The notes: a model not told the origin generated them from the sequence alone. A stretch of DNA of 64,000 bases from Diploptera punctata (GCA_030220185.1 JASPKZ010001239.1:186001-250000); one strand, 5' to 3'. Positions 1 through 10,369 are shown, numbered from the stretch's first letter. Program-made: numbers and translations.

Positions 1-360
1 AACTTTACTACATTCGATCATACTTACAATTTAATGTACAAATAATATTATCAACTTATTTGAGATTTTATTTTCCTCTACTATTGATTTTAAGTGTTGC
101 ATGAGAAAAAAATTGTATTAATAATTACACTAGAACAAGAATGTCCAAAATTCGATTGCAACTTATTATTAGTTTCAATATAAATAAAATCCATAGCAAA
201 ACCCATCTTCAGTTTACTTTCTCGTTTTTCTTTCAACGTTCTATTTATTGTACCGCACATCTGTTTGAAGAGGATTTTGTTTTTACATTCACTAGTAGTC
301 TATATTTATAAGAAATGACATTAACAAATTGCAGCTACAGAAATGAGGTTTCAAGATCAG
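1..360. other. AT-rich stretch, no gene seen
   Basis: No convincing reading frame or repeat relationship to the rest of the window was seen. The sequence is AT-rich with short homopolymer runs. Confidence 0.5.
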
Positions 361-362
361 TT

Positions 363-612
363 AAGGGTTGTACTAGATTAGATAAATTTAAAAATGAGGA
401 TATAAGAATATAATTAAATATAATATCATTAGAGGAAAGGATTTATAATTATAGAGATCAGTGGATTGAACACCTAGAAAGAGTGAGCTACAGTCGTACA
501 GAAGAATTCTTGATTATAAACCTTAAGGAAGGAGAGATTTGGAAAGACCACGGAAACGTTGGTTGGAGAATATATGAAGCCGGAACAGGTTTGAAGAATA
601 AGAAGAAGTAAA
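363..612 (+). pseudogene. LINE reverse transcriptase C-terminal relic
   Basis: Broken plus-strand reading recalls the C-terminal region found in several LINEs of this window. A piece like 'GCTRLDKFKNEDIR' is followed by 'QWIEHLER', a run near the usual GRP..RW region, and then a GAA-rich tail. The same order occurs in LINE-E at 23.5-24.4 kb. Only the last 80 or so codons remain, with stops and frameshifts, so this is a 5'-truncated dead insertion. The exact family is uncertain. Confidence 0.55.
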
Positions 613-617
613 ACTCC

Positions 618-907
618 GTTTAAATTATAATATAAAATTACAGAATTATGTATCTTGAAGATCCGTCTCCTCAATTTCTTAGACTATTAAATAACTGTAG
701 ACCTTTTGTGACTAGTCCCATCATCAGAAAAAGGTAGCAGGTGTGCAGTCATTGAATAACTTCACCCGGGGTCAATTTCTACAGACTTGCTACCTTATGC
801 TGATGATGGGACTAGTTCCGAAAGGCCTATAATTGTTTAATAATCTAAGAAGTTGAGCAGACGGACCTTCAAGGTAGGCCTACATAATTTTATATTATAA
901 TTTTAAC
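618..907. mobile_element. Foldback (palindromic) MITE-like element, about 290 bp
   Basis: Arms at about 618-753 and 775-907 are imperfect inverted repeats of each other. Matching blocks include 'ttataatataaaatta' at the outer ends and 'gactagtcccatcatcag' in the middle. The spacer is only about 20 bp. There is no coding capacity, and no clear target duplication was found. A foldback or MITE-type non-autonomous element is the simplest reading. Confidence 0.6.
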
Positions 908-1230
908 ATTGTTATAATTAGTGCTGGTTAGGTTTTGGTTGCATTACCAAGTTGGAATTTAGATGAACTTGCACAATATATTTTTTTTAAACGGCGTGGT
1001 TAATATTATGATACTTCAACTATAAATTACCACATCAAACATTAATTTTTCCGCTCACACAATTGTAAACTTCTCCTTTCTTTACCGAATTTTGAAATAT
1101 GTAATAAATATTTGGTATATTTAATTTGGTACTTTTATATTTATAATGGGGTATGTAGTCTCCTAAACTGCAATGAACAGGACATGTGATACGAATGGGG
1201 AATGAAAGATGTATATAGACCAAGAATGAT

Positions 1231-1588
1231 CCATCCATCCATCCATCCATAGTAATTCTGCCCGAAGGCAGGTCCTTCACTGCAATCATAGCATTTTCAT
1301 GCTATGCTTGTAGCTTTACTAGGGAATTGTAGGTGTGGTAGCTTCCCGTTGCTTTCCACACCGGTGAAGGATGATGATGATGGTGATAATGATAAGGATG
1401 ATAATGATGATGATTGCCATATGATTTCGGGGACCGTTTGAGCCTTAAAGTTGTCCTGACATTTGTCTTACAGGTGAGGGAAAACCCCGATAAAAACTTC
1501 ACCCAGAAAAACTGCCCCCACCGGGGATCGAGCCCGGGCCCGCTGCGTGACAAAGCAGCACGCTACCTCGAGATCACAGCGGTGGACT
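1231..1588 (-). mobile_element. SINE-1 (tRNA-derived), full-length copy
   Basis: Read on the minus strand, it starts at 'gtccaccgctg' with a tRNA-like head carrying a B-box-like 'gggctcgatccc', followed by a conserved body, an ATC/ATT-rich variable tract, a hairpin CATAGCAT-GAAA-ATGCTATG, and a 3' end with CTGCC-TTCG-GGCAG and a GGAT tail. It sits between an imperfect 12-bp target duplication: accaagaatgat (1219-1230) and accaataatgat (1589-1600). It is inserted in a LINE-A relic. Transcription would be by RNA polymerase III, as known for tRNA-derived SINEs. Confidence 0.9.
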
Positions 1589-1666
1589 ACCAATAATGAT
1601 GTGGGAGAATATATTAACTATGATTTGGGGGAAGTAGATTATACAAGAGATGATTGGAAAACATTA

Positions 1667-1752
1667 GTCTATCAGTTCGTCTCTTTTTGATCCAAAGAAA
1701 ATTCCTGAGCACTTTAATTTCAAATAATAGTTAATCTTTTCTGCTATCACAA
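1667..1752 (-). repeat. Inverted LINE-A patch matching 4668-4755
   Basis: The reverse complement matches 4668-4755 with about one mismatch over 86 bp, although the surrounding LINE-A relics are far more diverged. The patch replaces the part of LINE-A expected here. Confidence 0.8.
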
Positions 1753-1820
1753 TTCGCGGCCATGAACCTATGATAGTGCCAGATAGTGCCAGTGAGTTAA
1801 TTAGTTAGTTTAATAGGATG

Positions 1821-2353
1821 CATTGCAGAGACTTTTGATGTCCCAACTCCTTTCGTAAAACGTTAAGCTGAAAATATATAAAACTATTATTCTACCAGTT
1901 ATATTATATGGGTGCGAAACATGGACTCTTACTTTAAGGGAGGAAAGGAGATTACGAGTATTTGAGAATAAAGTTCTTAGAAAAAATTTTGGACCAAAGA
2001 GAGATGAACAGACAGGTGAATGGAGAAGACTACATAACAATGAACTACATGGTCTTTATAGGAAGCCAGATATAATAAGAACAGTTAAGTCTCGTAGACT
2101 GCGATGGGCAGGACATGTTGCACGTATGGGGAATGACAGACGTGCATGGAAGCTTCTTGTAGGAAAGCCAGAAGGAAAACGCCCAGTTGGTAGACCAAGA
2201 ATGAGGTGGGAGAACAACATTAACTATGATTTGAGGGAAGTAGATTATACACGGAATGATTGGAAAGCATTAGCTCAGGATAGGGATGTATGGAGAGCTT
2301 ATGTCCGCGCGGCCATGAACCTACGCGTTCGATAGTGCCAGTGAGTAAGTAAG
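1821..2353 (+). mobile_element. LINE-A, 5'-truncated copy (C-terminal RT and 3' end)
   Basis: Contains the last 170 or so codons of the LINE-A polyprotein with one frameshift or more. Recognisable pieces are 'YGCETWTLTLRE', 'LRWAGHVARMGNDRRAWK' and 'GRPRMRWENNINYDL'. It ends with the LINE-A hairpin region before a GTAA tail. A perfect 10-bp target duplication, taataggatg, flanks it (1811-1820 and 2354-2363). The target was the tail of an older LINE-A relic, so this is a copy inserted into a copy. It has no catalytic core and is dead. Confidence 0.88.
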
Positions 2354-2377
2354 TAATAGGATGTGTAGTTGTGAAGA

Positions 2378-2632
2378 ATAGGCTATAAACCGGAAGGTCG
2401 GAGATTCGAGTCCGGTGGAATCATTTTTAAATTAGCCATAACCTTCTGGCGGCACCATGGCCTTGGGATCGGCTCGGCTTCCAACGAAAATGAGACGTTT
2501 GTTCTGGTGGTAAAGACGGCCGTCACACACGATTGACAATCTGGCTGACATTTCGGGCCGATTGTATGGAGATATTAACCCAAGGATCTGCTAATGCCCG
2601 CAGTGGGGATCACTTTGCCTTTATATAGCTGT
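2378..2632 (+). mobile_element. SINE-2 fragment (5'-truncated)
   Basis: Matches SINE-2 copies at 16744-17044 and 17928-18235. It has the B-box end 'aaccggaaggtcgg', then 'ttctggcggcaccatggcc', 'aaagacggccgtcac' and an end near 'gatcactttgcc'. The 5' half of the tRNA head is missing. Confidence 0.75.
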
Positions 2633-2874
2633 GATATATGGGCTATCACAATTTTCTAATTTTTGGAGTTATAGGAGCAACTTAGTTAAGACACGTTTCT
2701 CATAGTCAACACTGGTAACAAACTGTTAAAATGTGGCTGAAAAGAAATTAAGTTCTATTAAAGCTAAGAATTTTTATGTTAAATTATTTTGGATTGAAAA
2801 TAATAATGGTTCCCTGCTGTGGTTTACTCCGGCGGCCGGCTTCGACTTCTGGAAATCTCCATTTTTGTTTTGTC

Positions 2875-3166
2875 TAATGCCACCAGGTTGTCTTTTATGA
2901 CATTTCTGGTTTTCTCCCCTGGAATTGTAATTTCTTAGGTTGGGGCACCTGGAAGGCAGAGTTACTTTACCTCGATGATATGATGGGTGATAAATGATAG
3001 TGAAGCGCCAGGAAAGTTCTTAATCTACACTTAACCTAAATTCCATACGATGGGCAACCACAGGAATAATTCCCTTTTAAGAAAAAAATCCTATGGTCTG
3101 ACCGGGAATCGAACCCGGGACCTCATGAACAGTAGTCAGTAATGCTAACCACTAGCCCATGAGGCT
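2875..3166 (-). mobile_element. SINE-3 (tRNA-derived)
   Basis: On the minus strand it begins 'gcctcatgggctagtggtta', with a B box in 'cccgggttcgattcccgg', and ends near 'aacctggtggcatt'. The body contains 'tcatcgaggtaaagtaact'. Other copies are at 43911-44085, 53742-54343, 56418-56500 (head) and 57447-57545 (3' part). No target duplication was identified. Confidence 0.8.
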
Positions 3167-3426
3167 TGTCCTGTACTGGGCGTGTCATACTACTAATCAC
3201 AGATAAAGAGAACCTTGCCGCGCCGGTGCACCGCGGGTGTACAGTTTACAGGTTTAACACGTGGTTTACAGCTCCTGCCCAGAGCATTGGTTTGTCTCAT
3301 AGAGGGAGGAAGTAATACAAACAATAATTAAATGTAAACAATTATAACAAATGAAAGATGTTAATAATGAGAATTAATATAAATTAACACCATCGCTAAT
3401 TAATTTAGAAAACTTATATAGGAAGC

Positions 3427-4404
3427 TGAGGGTAATTGGGATTTCCGGATCCTTGATCTGGTCAAAAACCCTGATGGAACTGATATTTTAACCTCTGGGG
3501 TGAATTTCGGTGAAGTCCGGAGGGTCTAACTTAGCCAAATCCACTCTCCTCACCTCCAGGTTGGGGCCCCTCGGGACCTTCTTAAGATCTTTTAAGGTTT
3601 TAAGATGCAAAAGAGAGAGTGGGGTGTGGAAGCTACTACACCTATATATCCCTAGTAAAGCTGCAAACATGGCATGATGAGTCTTTCCACGGTAGTTAAG
3701 TGCGAGGATTATGGGATGAAGATAAATATAAATAAGACGAAGGCCATGATTATAGGAAAGAAACCAAGGAAGATAAACATGAGGATTAAAGATGAGGCCA
3801 TTGAGCAAGTGGAGAGCTTCAAATATTTGGGTTGTACTATCAGTAGTAACATGAAATGCGGTCAAGAAGTAAAGCAGAGGATATCAATGGCAAAGGAAGG
3901 TTTCAACAAGAAGAGAAGCATTTTCTGCGGACCTTTGGCAAAAGAATTAAGGAAGAGGCTAGTGAAGTACTTTGTGTGGAGTGTAGCATTGTATGGTGCA
4001 GAGACTTGGACATTACGACGGAATGAGGAAAAGCGACTGGAAGCTTTTGAGATGTGGATATGGAGAAGAATGGAACGTATAAAATGGACAGACAAAGTAA
4101 GAAATAAAGATGTGCTAGACAGAGTGGGTGAAAGAAGAATAATGCTGGAACTCATAAAGAAGAGGAAAAGAAATTGGATTGGCCACTGGCTAAGAAGAAA
4201 CTGCCTGCTGAAGGATGCTCTAGAAGGAATGGTCAACGGAAAGAAAGTTAGAGGCAGAAAAAGACATCAGATGATAGACAATATTAAAATAAGTGGTTTG
4301 TATGCAGATACAAAAAGGAAAGCTGAGTTAAGAAAAGAGTGGAGATTGCTGAGTTTGCAGTGAAAGACCTGCTTTTGAGCAGAACACTATGAATGAATGA
4401 ATGA
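3427..4404 (+). mobile_element. LINE-B, 5'-truncated copy; likely partner of SINE-1
   Basis: An 11-bp target duplication, atataggaagc, flanks it (3416-3426 and 4405-4415). The 3' end reads gcagtgaaagacctgc, then a hairpin CTGCT-TTTG-AGCAG, then a GAAT tail. SINE-1 ends in almost the same way. The 5' part (about 3625-3676) resembles the middle of SINE-1 (ccctagtaaagctgcaa) and abuts the reverse transcriptase reading at an abrupt junction. This could be a SINE-LINE chimera or ancestral sequence. The first 200 bp are unrecognised. Confidence 0.8.
3674..4363 (+). CDS. LINE-B reverse transcriptase, C-terminal fragment (229 aa)
   Basis: Open reading frame covering the RT thumb and the C-terminal basic domain of a non-LTR retrotransposon. 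Visible landmarks are 'KININKTKAMIIG' near residue 17, 'FKYLGCTISS' near 50, 'YGAETWTLRR' near 107 and 'RKRNWIGHWLRR' near 160. The endonuclease and the catalytic YADD palm motif lie upstream and are absent, so the product cannot copy RNA. The annotated start is simply the first ATG in a truncated frame and is not the native start. The frame is undamaged for 229 codons, suggesting a fairly recent insertion. It ends just before the 3' hairpin and GAAT tail. Confidence 0.85.
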   Translation: MMSLSTVVKCEDYGMKININKTKAMIIGKKPRKINMRIKDEAIEQVESFKYLGCTISSNMKCGQEVKQRISMAKEGFNKKRSIFCGPLAKELRKRLVKYFVWSVALYGAETWTLRRNEEKRLEAFEMWIWRRMERIKWTDKVRNKDVLDRVGERRIMLELIKKRKRNWIGHWLRRNCLLKDALEGMVNGKKVRGRKRHQMIDNIKISGLYADTKRKAELRKEWRLLSLQ

Positions 4405-4590
4405 ATATAGGAAGCGAGATATAATAACAGTTAAGATTCGTAGACTACGATGGGCAGGACATGTGGCACGAATTGGGAATGAAAGAGGTGCATGGAATGA
4501 TCTTGTATGAAAATAAGAGGGAAAACACCCAGTTGTCCGCGCGGCCAATGACCTACGGGTTCGATAGTGCTAGTGAGTTAGTTAGTTATT
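4405..4590 (+). pseudogene. LINE-A 3' relic
   Basis: Contains 'gatgggcaggacatgtggca', then an internal deletion in 'cccagttgtccgcgcggcc', and the LINE-A end 'ctacgggttcgatagtgc' with a GTTA tail. It begins at the LINE-B target site, so LINE-B landed at or near its 5' edge. Confidence 0.75.
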
Positions 4591-4667
4591 TCAAACAATA
4601 CAGTACAAATTCACGTGTACTAACTCATTAAAAATAAGATAAAGTGAATAGATATTTTTATTACGTG

Positions 4668-5695
4668 GATTGTGATAGCAGAAAAGATGAACTATTATTT
4701 GAAATTAAAGTGCTCAGGAATTTTCTTTGGATCAAAAAGAGACGAACTGATAGACGAATGGAGAAAACTATATAACATCTCCATAATATTTATAGGAAAT
4801 TAGACGTAATAAGAAAACTTAAGTGTAGTTGACTGCAATCGACAGGATGTGTGGCAAGAATGAGAAATGTAATTGGGGTACGCAAACTCTTTGTAGGTAA
4901 ACCAGAGAGGAACGTCCAGTAGGTAGATCAAAAATGAGATTGGATAGTTAGGCTTATTTGGGAATTATAAATTTCAACAATGGAGAAGAACTAAAACCTA
5001 GTATTGAATGCACTTATTTAGGAACAAAATTAGACCATTCAGGTGATAACACAGTAGAAATTAAAAATAAAATCGCAGAAACAAAACAAGCAATAAATGC
5101 TTTAAACTCTGTTTGGTGGAGCAAAAATATTACAAAAAATAGAAAATTACAAATATATCAAACCATAATTCAGAGCATTTTAACATATGGTGCTGAAGTC
5201 TGGCAAATTCCTACCAGGGAAATGAAAATAATTTTAAATACAGAAATGGATGTTTTAAGATCAGCTGGAAAATCTAGAATGGATAGAATACGAAATAAAG
5301 AAATAAGGGAAATTATGGGTGTACAAGAGTAGCCGGACATCATAGAAAGGATTGCAGTGGTATGGTCATGTCAAACGAATGCCAGAGCAAAGATTGCCAA
5401 AAATTGTTATGGAATGGATCACAATGGAAAGGAGGAAGAGAGGAAGACCGAAGAAAACTTGGATAGAAGGGGTACAAGCAGCTATGAATATCAGAGGAAT
5501 GGAGGAAGATCAATGGATGGATAGAGAGGAATGGCGTTTGGTTTCCGGAAGACGGCGGCAGCTGCCATGATACCGGATGATGATGATGATGATATAGGAA
5601 ATGATTGTAAAATATTAGTTCAGGATAGGGATGTATGGAAATTTTATACCTGCGCGGCCATGAACCTATGGGTTCGATACTACCAGTGAATGATT
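4668..5695 (+). pseudogene. LINE-A relic split by LINE-C
   Basis: The left piece (4668-4945) is a degraded LINE-A C-terminal region. The right piece (about 5597-5695) resumes at 'ggaaatgattg' and runs to 'gcggccatgaacctatgggt'. LINE-C lies between them. The first 86 bp are the source or partner of the inverted patch at 1667-1752. Confidence 0.7.
4946..5596 (+). mobile_element. LINE-C, 5'-truncated reverse transcriptase fragment
   Basis: Two reading blocks (4958-5332 and 5352-5570) form one C-terminal RT region broken by a stop and a small indel. Landmarks are 'ECTYLGTKLDHSGD' near residue 18, 'ALNSVWWSKNITKNRK', 'LTYGAEVWQIP', 'LQWYGHVKRMPEQRLPK' and 'RGRPKKTWIEGVQ'. The catalytic palm is missing. 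It ends in a GAT repeat. It interrupts a LINE-A relic, but no clear target duplication was seen. Short runs such as 'YLG' and 'GHV.RM' are shared with all LINEs here; the rest differs enough to be its own family. Confidence 0.8.
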
Positions 5696-5699
5696 AGAA

Positions 5700-7600
5700 A
5701 AGGGGAGTGAAAATAAATTTAACATGTAATTATTGAATTAGAAACAGTTTATTGACCTTTCCTTTACCAGATCTTAGGAAAATCATCCCTGATTGGTAAA
5801 TATTACTTATCTTTCTTTTATCATAAATAAGTATTTTAAATGTTTTATTTAATGTAAATAAAACTGTTTTTATGAAAAGTTTGTACTGTGTCTGTTATTA
5901 CAATCTTGGATACTTGTCTGTTAACAAGTTATATTGACATTCTAGTCTGGTGGAGTTATTAAATCAAACCAGATCGTTTTCGATCTATGGTCTCACAATA
6001 TCTCATGAAACAATAATATATATTTCCTACTTTTGTAACATTTTAAGTGATTTTTATTTGGAATAATTAATTTCAACCGAATAATAGGATCTACTTAGCA
6101 AGAAAATACGAAATATTCTCATTTTAGTTCGATGGAATAAAAAGTCACAAATGTTATGGTCTGTTTAGTGCAAGAGAACATTGACATATACTAGTAACAA
6201 TCGTCATTACCTTCTTCTTAAGCTTGACTTTTATTAGGATAAACATGGTATCATATATGAAGGGTTCAGAGCAAAAGTGGTCCAAGTCAAATTATAATTT
6301 AAAAAAAAAACTGATATAAAGTTAAAGTAATGTTTTTATTGTAGATGAAGAATTAAACATTCATTTTTACGGTGAAAAATAACAAATATAATACTTGATT
6401 CACCATTGCTCTAAATAATTATTAATATTGTGAACCCAAATCCACATATAACTAGGGTTTTCATTTTTTGAATGCGTAATTTTTGCCATGAACCTCTCAT
6501 ATGTTTAAAGTTTTCCAAAATTATAATGGCGATTGTTACGCTGCTTTATGTCACTTTTTCATTTCTTTAAACATATTAAAGTGGTATAACAATATTTGGT
6601 TAATTTTTATTCCATCGACATTTATTATGTCAGTATTATTTATTTGGTATTCAAAATCGCGTAAGAAAATTATGGCGGCTCTGCATAGGATATAGGTAAC
6701 GCGATTTCAAATAGTTCGATGAATCTAGTTCAGATCGACAGATTTTCAAATAGAGATATAGGCTACAATGTAGACACATTCTACAGATCAGGTAATAGAA
6801 AGTTAAATGTCGCAGTATAATGATTAGCAGATGACACAAAGGTTTGTTTATTTTTTTTAATATATCTTTTAAGTGATATGTTAACATTTTATCTCCGTGC
6901 AAATATTCTTGCTCTCTACTTTCAGATTTTTGCACTAACTTATATGAGAATTTTGTTAAGTAGATCCTAATTTCAATCCCTTAGGAAAATAAACATATAA
7001 CCTGGACTTGTTTAGAACATTTTAATTTTAACAACTATAATATAAATAAAATAATTATTAAGTACTATGAACACTTCAATGGGAGTTCGTAATAATTTTA
7101 AAAAATTAAGTTCTAACATAAACTGAGTCATTTAATGTTAGTGAAAAGATGATGGTTTAACTAGTAAATTAAGGAAGTCATAAATATATCGAGTTAATTT
7201 TAACAAACAGCTTATTTATAATTTATTCATTTCGGTTCTTTCTTCTTCTTCTTCTTCTTTTCCTCTTCGTAATTCTGAGAGCTGTAATTTTCCCCAAAGA
7301 TTTACTCACATGACATATTTTACCAGTGGTTTTTATACCAAAAAACAATTTCCATAAATTGAACTTTTGTGATCAGCAATTTTTTTCTGTAAATTGATAA
7401 TTTAGCAGTAATGTTTTAACTATCTATATATAAACGACTTCATTAAAATATTAGTAGAGAAGATTTTCATTGTTTATAGAAGCACAGAAAAATATATTAT
7501 ATCTCTGTATATTCCAAAGTTTTCTTCGGAAGGGAAACTAAGCAGTAAATCCCGTGTCATAGATATATGTCATGTAAAAAAAAAAACTTCAGACCTGAAA
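5700..7600. other. AT-rich stretch, no gene seen
   Basis: No repeat or coding signal was recognised beyond a short CTT microsatellite near 7240-7260. Open frames here are short and low in complexity. Confidence 0.5.
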
Positions 7601-7607
7601 TAATATA

Positions 7608-8176
7608 CAGGACTATTCAGAAAGAAGGAACAGACTTCAAACATTTATTTCTTCCAAACTACAAAAAATAAAAACACAATTTCAATGTTCCTGGTAAGAG
7701 AAAAGTTCAAATTTCACTGTTTTATGCATTTAATATGAGCACCGTGTGTTACATGACAAATATCAAAACGGTGGCTCATTTCATGCCACACAAGAATCAG
7801 CTTCTCTAGTTACCGAACTCACAGCTTCAACAATTCGATATTGCAGATTTTCAAGTATCAGGCATGGGGGGGGGTAACAACACGGTCCTTACGTAACCCC
7901 ACAGATGAAAATTACACGGGTTAGGTCGGGTGTCCTGGGAGGCCACCCCACCGGTAATGAAGTTGATCTTCTGCTCCTCCTCCTCCAATCCAGCGTCCTG
8001 TTGTGTCGCTATTTTAATACAAACAATCAACATGACAAGCAACAGCGCCAATGCGGCCGTGATCAGAACTTCAAACTTTTCTCTTTCCAGGAACATTGGA
8101 ATTGTGTTTGCATTTTTTTTTGTAGTTCGGAAGAAATAAAAGTTTAAAGTCTGTTCCTTCTTTCTGAATAGCCCTA
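7608..8176 (-). mobile_element. Internally deleted Tc1/mariner-type element with about 100-bp inverted repeats
   Basis: The left end (ctattcagaaagaaggaaca) is mirrored at 8066-8176 over about 100 bp. TA precedes the left end at 7606-7607; the right TA has decayed. Between the arms, 7731-7960 resembles the 3' transposase region of the element at 39232-40575: a 'gtgttacatgacaaatatc' block and a 'cacacgggttaggtc..tggg' block, both reading on the minus strand. Most of the transposase is gone, so it is non-autonomous. Confidence 0.65.
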
Positions 8177-8179
8177 TTT

Positions 8180-8960
8180 ATATCAGAGGAAAATGTATCG
8201 GTCCTTTCAAGACAAACTTTATGTTCCTCAGATATTATAGAGCGTCATTTAATAAAACATTTTACAAGTTTAGTTATGTAAATAAGGTTAGAATTTGTAT
8301 AAATATTTATATTTACTAAGCAAGAAAAGATACAATTATTTTTATTGATTTTCGATTATTAATTCTATTTTATCAAAAAGTGTTGGTTCTTGTATCTCCC
8401 ATTAACTATTTTTTTCCTCCTTAGGAGAAACATTTATTATCTTATTAACAGGAATCAACGGATTATTGTATGTAGAATAAACGTGCTACGTGCAAAAGTG
8501 GGAGGAAGAACAATGGGCGCAAAATATACTTCACTAGGGATAGTCATCTTCGTCTTAAAGACTACTCATTAAAATTAAAGCTATTAATAATAATCACAAT
8601 TATTTGGAGCGGAAGATCTTGATACATATTTCTTTACAAATTGATGTGTCCACTTTTTTAAATAAAACAGATTGAACACAATGGATAAATTAAAAATATA
8701 TCAAATTTGATGGAACCTGAAATGCAAATATGCATATATTTTACTGTTAATCTCATTTAAGTTAATTTTCATTTAGAAAATATTTCCAACTTTTTTTCAT
8801 GAAATAAACTGGAAATAATCTATTATTGTGATAGTGAGACTGAAATATTTGAACATAAAAATATTCCTTCTACTTTTTTATCTTAGAGAATTATAATATG
8901 AATATAAGATATTGTTAATTTCGGAGTTCATATGAATAATAATGAAGTATTATAAACATT
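8180..8960. other. AT-rich stretch, no gene seen
   Basis: Nothing recognised; short frames only. Confidence 0.5.
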
Positions 8961-9068
8961 ATTTTTGCGCGATAGTGCGTTTTGTCGTACTTACAACATA
9001 CATTTCGAGGTTGCCAACCTAAATACCTATACTGCAATAAAATAACTATACTGTAATATTACATATTA

Positions 9069-10369
9069 CGAGGGGTATACTGAAAGTCGTGAGCAACCCA
9101 TTGTTAAAATTCAAATTTCAACGACGTAACAAAAACGACCGCAGGATCGTAAATCTACAGACTTTATACCACAACATTGTTATGTGGCGTCATAGCTTCT
9201 ATCACGTGACCACACGCAGTGATTCCAAAATGGCGGACATCGGTGTTTTGTTTCGACAGCGTGCTGTCATTGAATTCCTTGTTAAAGAGGAACAATCTGC
9301 TGTTGACATTTACCCAAGACTTCAATGTGCATACGGAGATGCCTGCATGGGTGCCAGCAGTGTTAGGAGATGGGTGAAACATTTTAAAGATGGGAACACG
9401 AGTATCAAAGATGAGCCTCGTAGCGGTCGCCCACGCTCTGCCTCCACGGATCGCAACGAGGAAAGAGTTGATGCGCTCATTAGAGACGACAGGCGTATCA
9501 CAGTGAATGAAATCGCTACAAAGGACACAATGCTGTGCAAGAAATGATTCACAGCTTAGGTTACCGAAAAGTTAGTGCCCGTTGGGTTCCACGTTTATTG
9601 ACTGAAGATCACAAACTTCAGAGAAGGACTATCACCCATAACCTTCTTCAGAGATTTCGAAATGAAGGTGACGATTTTTTTGACGAGTATTGTGACAGGT
9701 GACGAAAACTGGTTTCATCGCTACGAGTCTGAAACAAAACGCCAGAGTACGGAATGATACCACTTGAATTCGCCATCAATGAAAAAAAGCGAAGACAATG
9801 CAGTCTGTTGGGAAAGTTATGGGCAGCGTCTTCTGGGATGCGCAAGGTTACATTCTGGTTGAATTTCTTGAACCTGGACAAACCATAAATGCTGCCCGCT
9901 ATATCCAGACACTTGTGAAGCTCAGTCGTGCATTGCATGACAAACGCCCTGGAAGGGAGGTCATTCTGCAACATGATAACGCGCGTCCTCACACTGCTCG
10001 TGTCACTGTGGAGAAGATCAGGACATTTGGGTGGGAAACTCTTCCACATCCTCCCTATAGTCCCGATTTGGCACCCTCCGACTATCATCTTTTCGGTTCT
10101 GTGAAGGAGCAGCTGAGAGGCCAACGCTACGAGACGCTTGAGGATATTCGGAAAGCAGTGCATCAGTGTCTTCATGCAGCTGGAACGGACTTCTATCATA
10201 AGGGAATTTTCAAACTTGTAGAACGCTGGACAAAATGTGTGCATAGAAATGGAGATTATATTGAAAAGTGACGCAAAGGTCTGTATGTTAACATGGTGTA
10301 CTTGGTTTGTCTAAAATAAATATTATGATTGTTAAAAAATGTTGCTCATGACTTTCAATATGACCGTCG
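9069..10369 (+). mobile_element. mariner element, about 1.3 kb, inserted at TA in repeat Y
   Basis: Inverted ends resemble each other over roughly 30 bp ('gaaagtcgtgagcaac' left, 'gttgctcatgactttc' right). TA dinucleotides flank both ends (9067-9068 and 10370-10371). The uninterrupted repeat Y copy at about 29450 shows the empty site 'catattacaaa'. The interior is a mariner transposase pseudogene. Confidence 0.92.
9230..10271 (+). pseudogene. mariner transposase (DD34D), frameshifted
   Basis: The start was chosen at 'MADIGVLFRQRAVIEFL', the usual beginning of the N-terminal helix-turn-helix domain. 'SVRRWVKHFKDGN' and 'DEPRSGRPRS' follow. Frame is lost near 9530. The linker 'WVPRLLTEDHK' and the first catalytic Asp in 'TGDENWFHRYES' (about 9697) lie in other frames. 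From 9798 the frame is open again: second Asp in 'LQHDNARPHTA', third in 'SPDLAPSDYHLF', with 34 residues between them, the mariner signature. At least two frameshifts separate the domains, so no active enzyme is made. An active mariner transposase would cut and paste at TA sites. Confidence 0.92.

Larger units (their letters stand above)
1147..1798 (+). pseudogene. LINE-A 3' relic, interrupted by SINE-1 and an inverted patch
   Basis: Pieces at 1147-1230, 1589-1666 and 1753-1798 match the C-terminal and 3' end of LINE-A ('gcaggacatgt', 'gtgggagaat', 'cgcggccatgaacct', 'gtgccagtgagtta'). The relic is split by SINE-1, and 1667-1752 is replaced by an inverted copy of sequence found at 4668-4755. 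An internal deletion lies just before 1212. It encodes nothing now. Confidence 0.7.

Noticed and set aside
1302..1553. His-rich frames (also at 12335-12547, 42231-42437, 63146-63406)
   Set aside because: They are translations of the ATC tract and body of SINE-1, recurring in every copy; not genes.
3041..3170. True tRNA gene on the minus strand
   Set aside because: It is the head of SINE-3, with body and 3' end shared by other copies.
6501..6695. 64-codon hydrophobic frame
   Set aside because: Hydrophobic reading expected by chance in AT-rich sequence; nothing else supports it.
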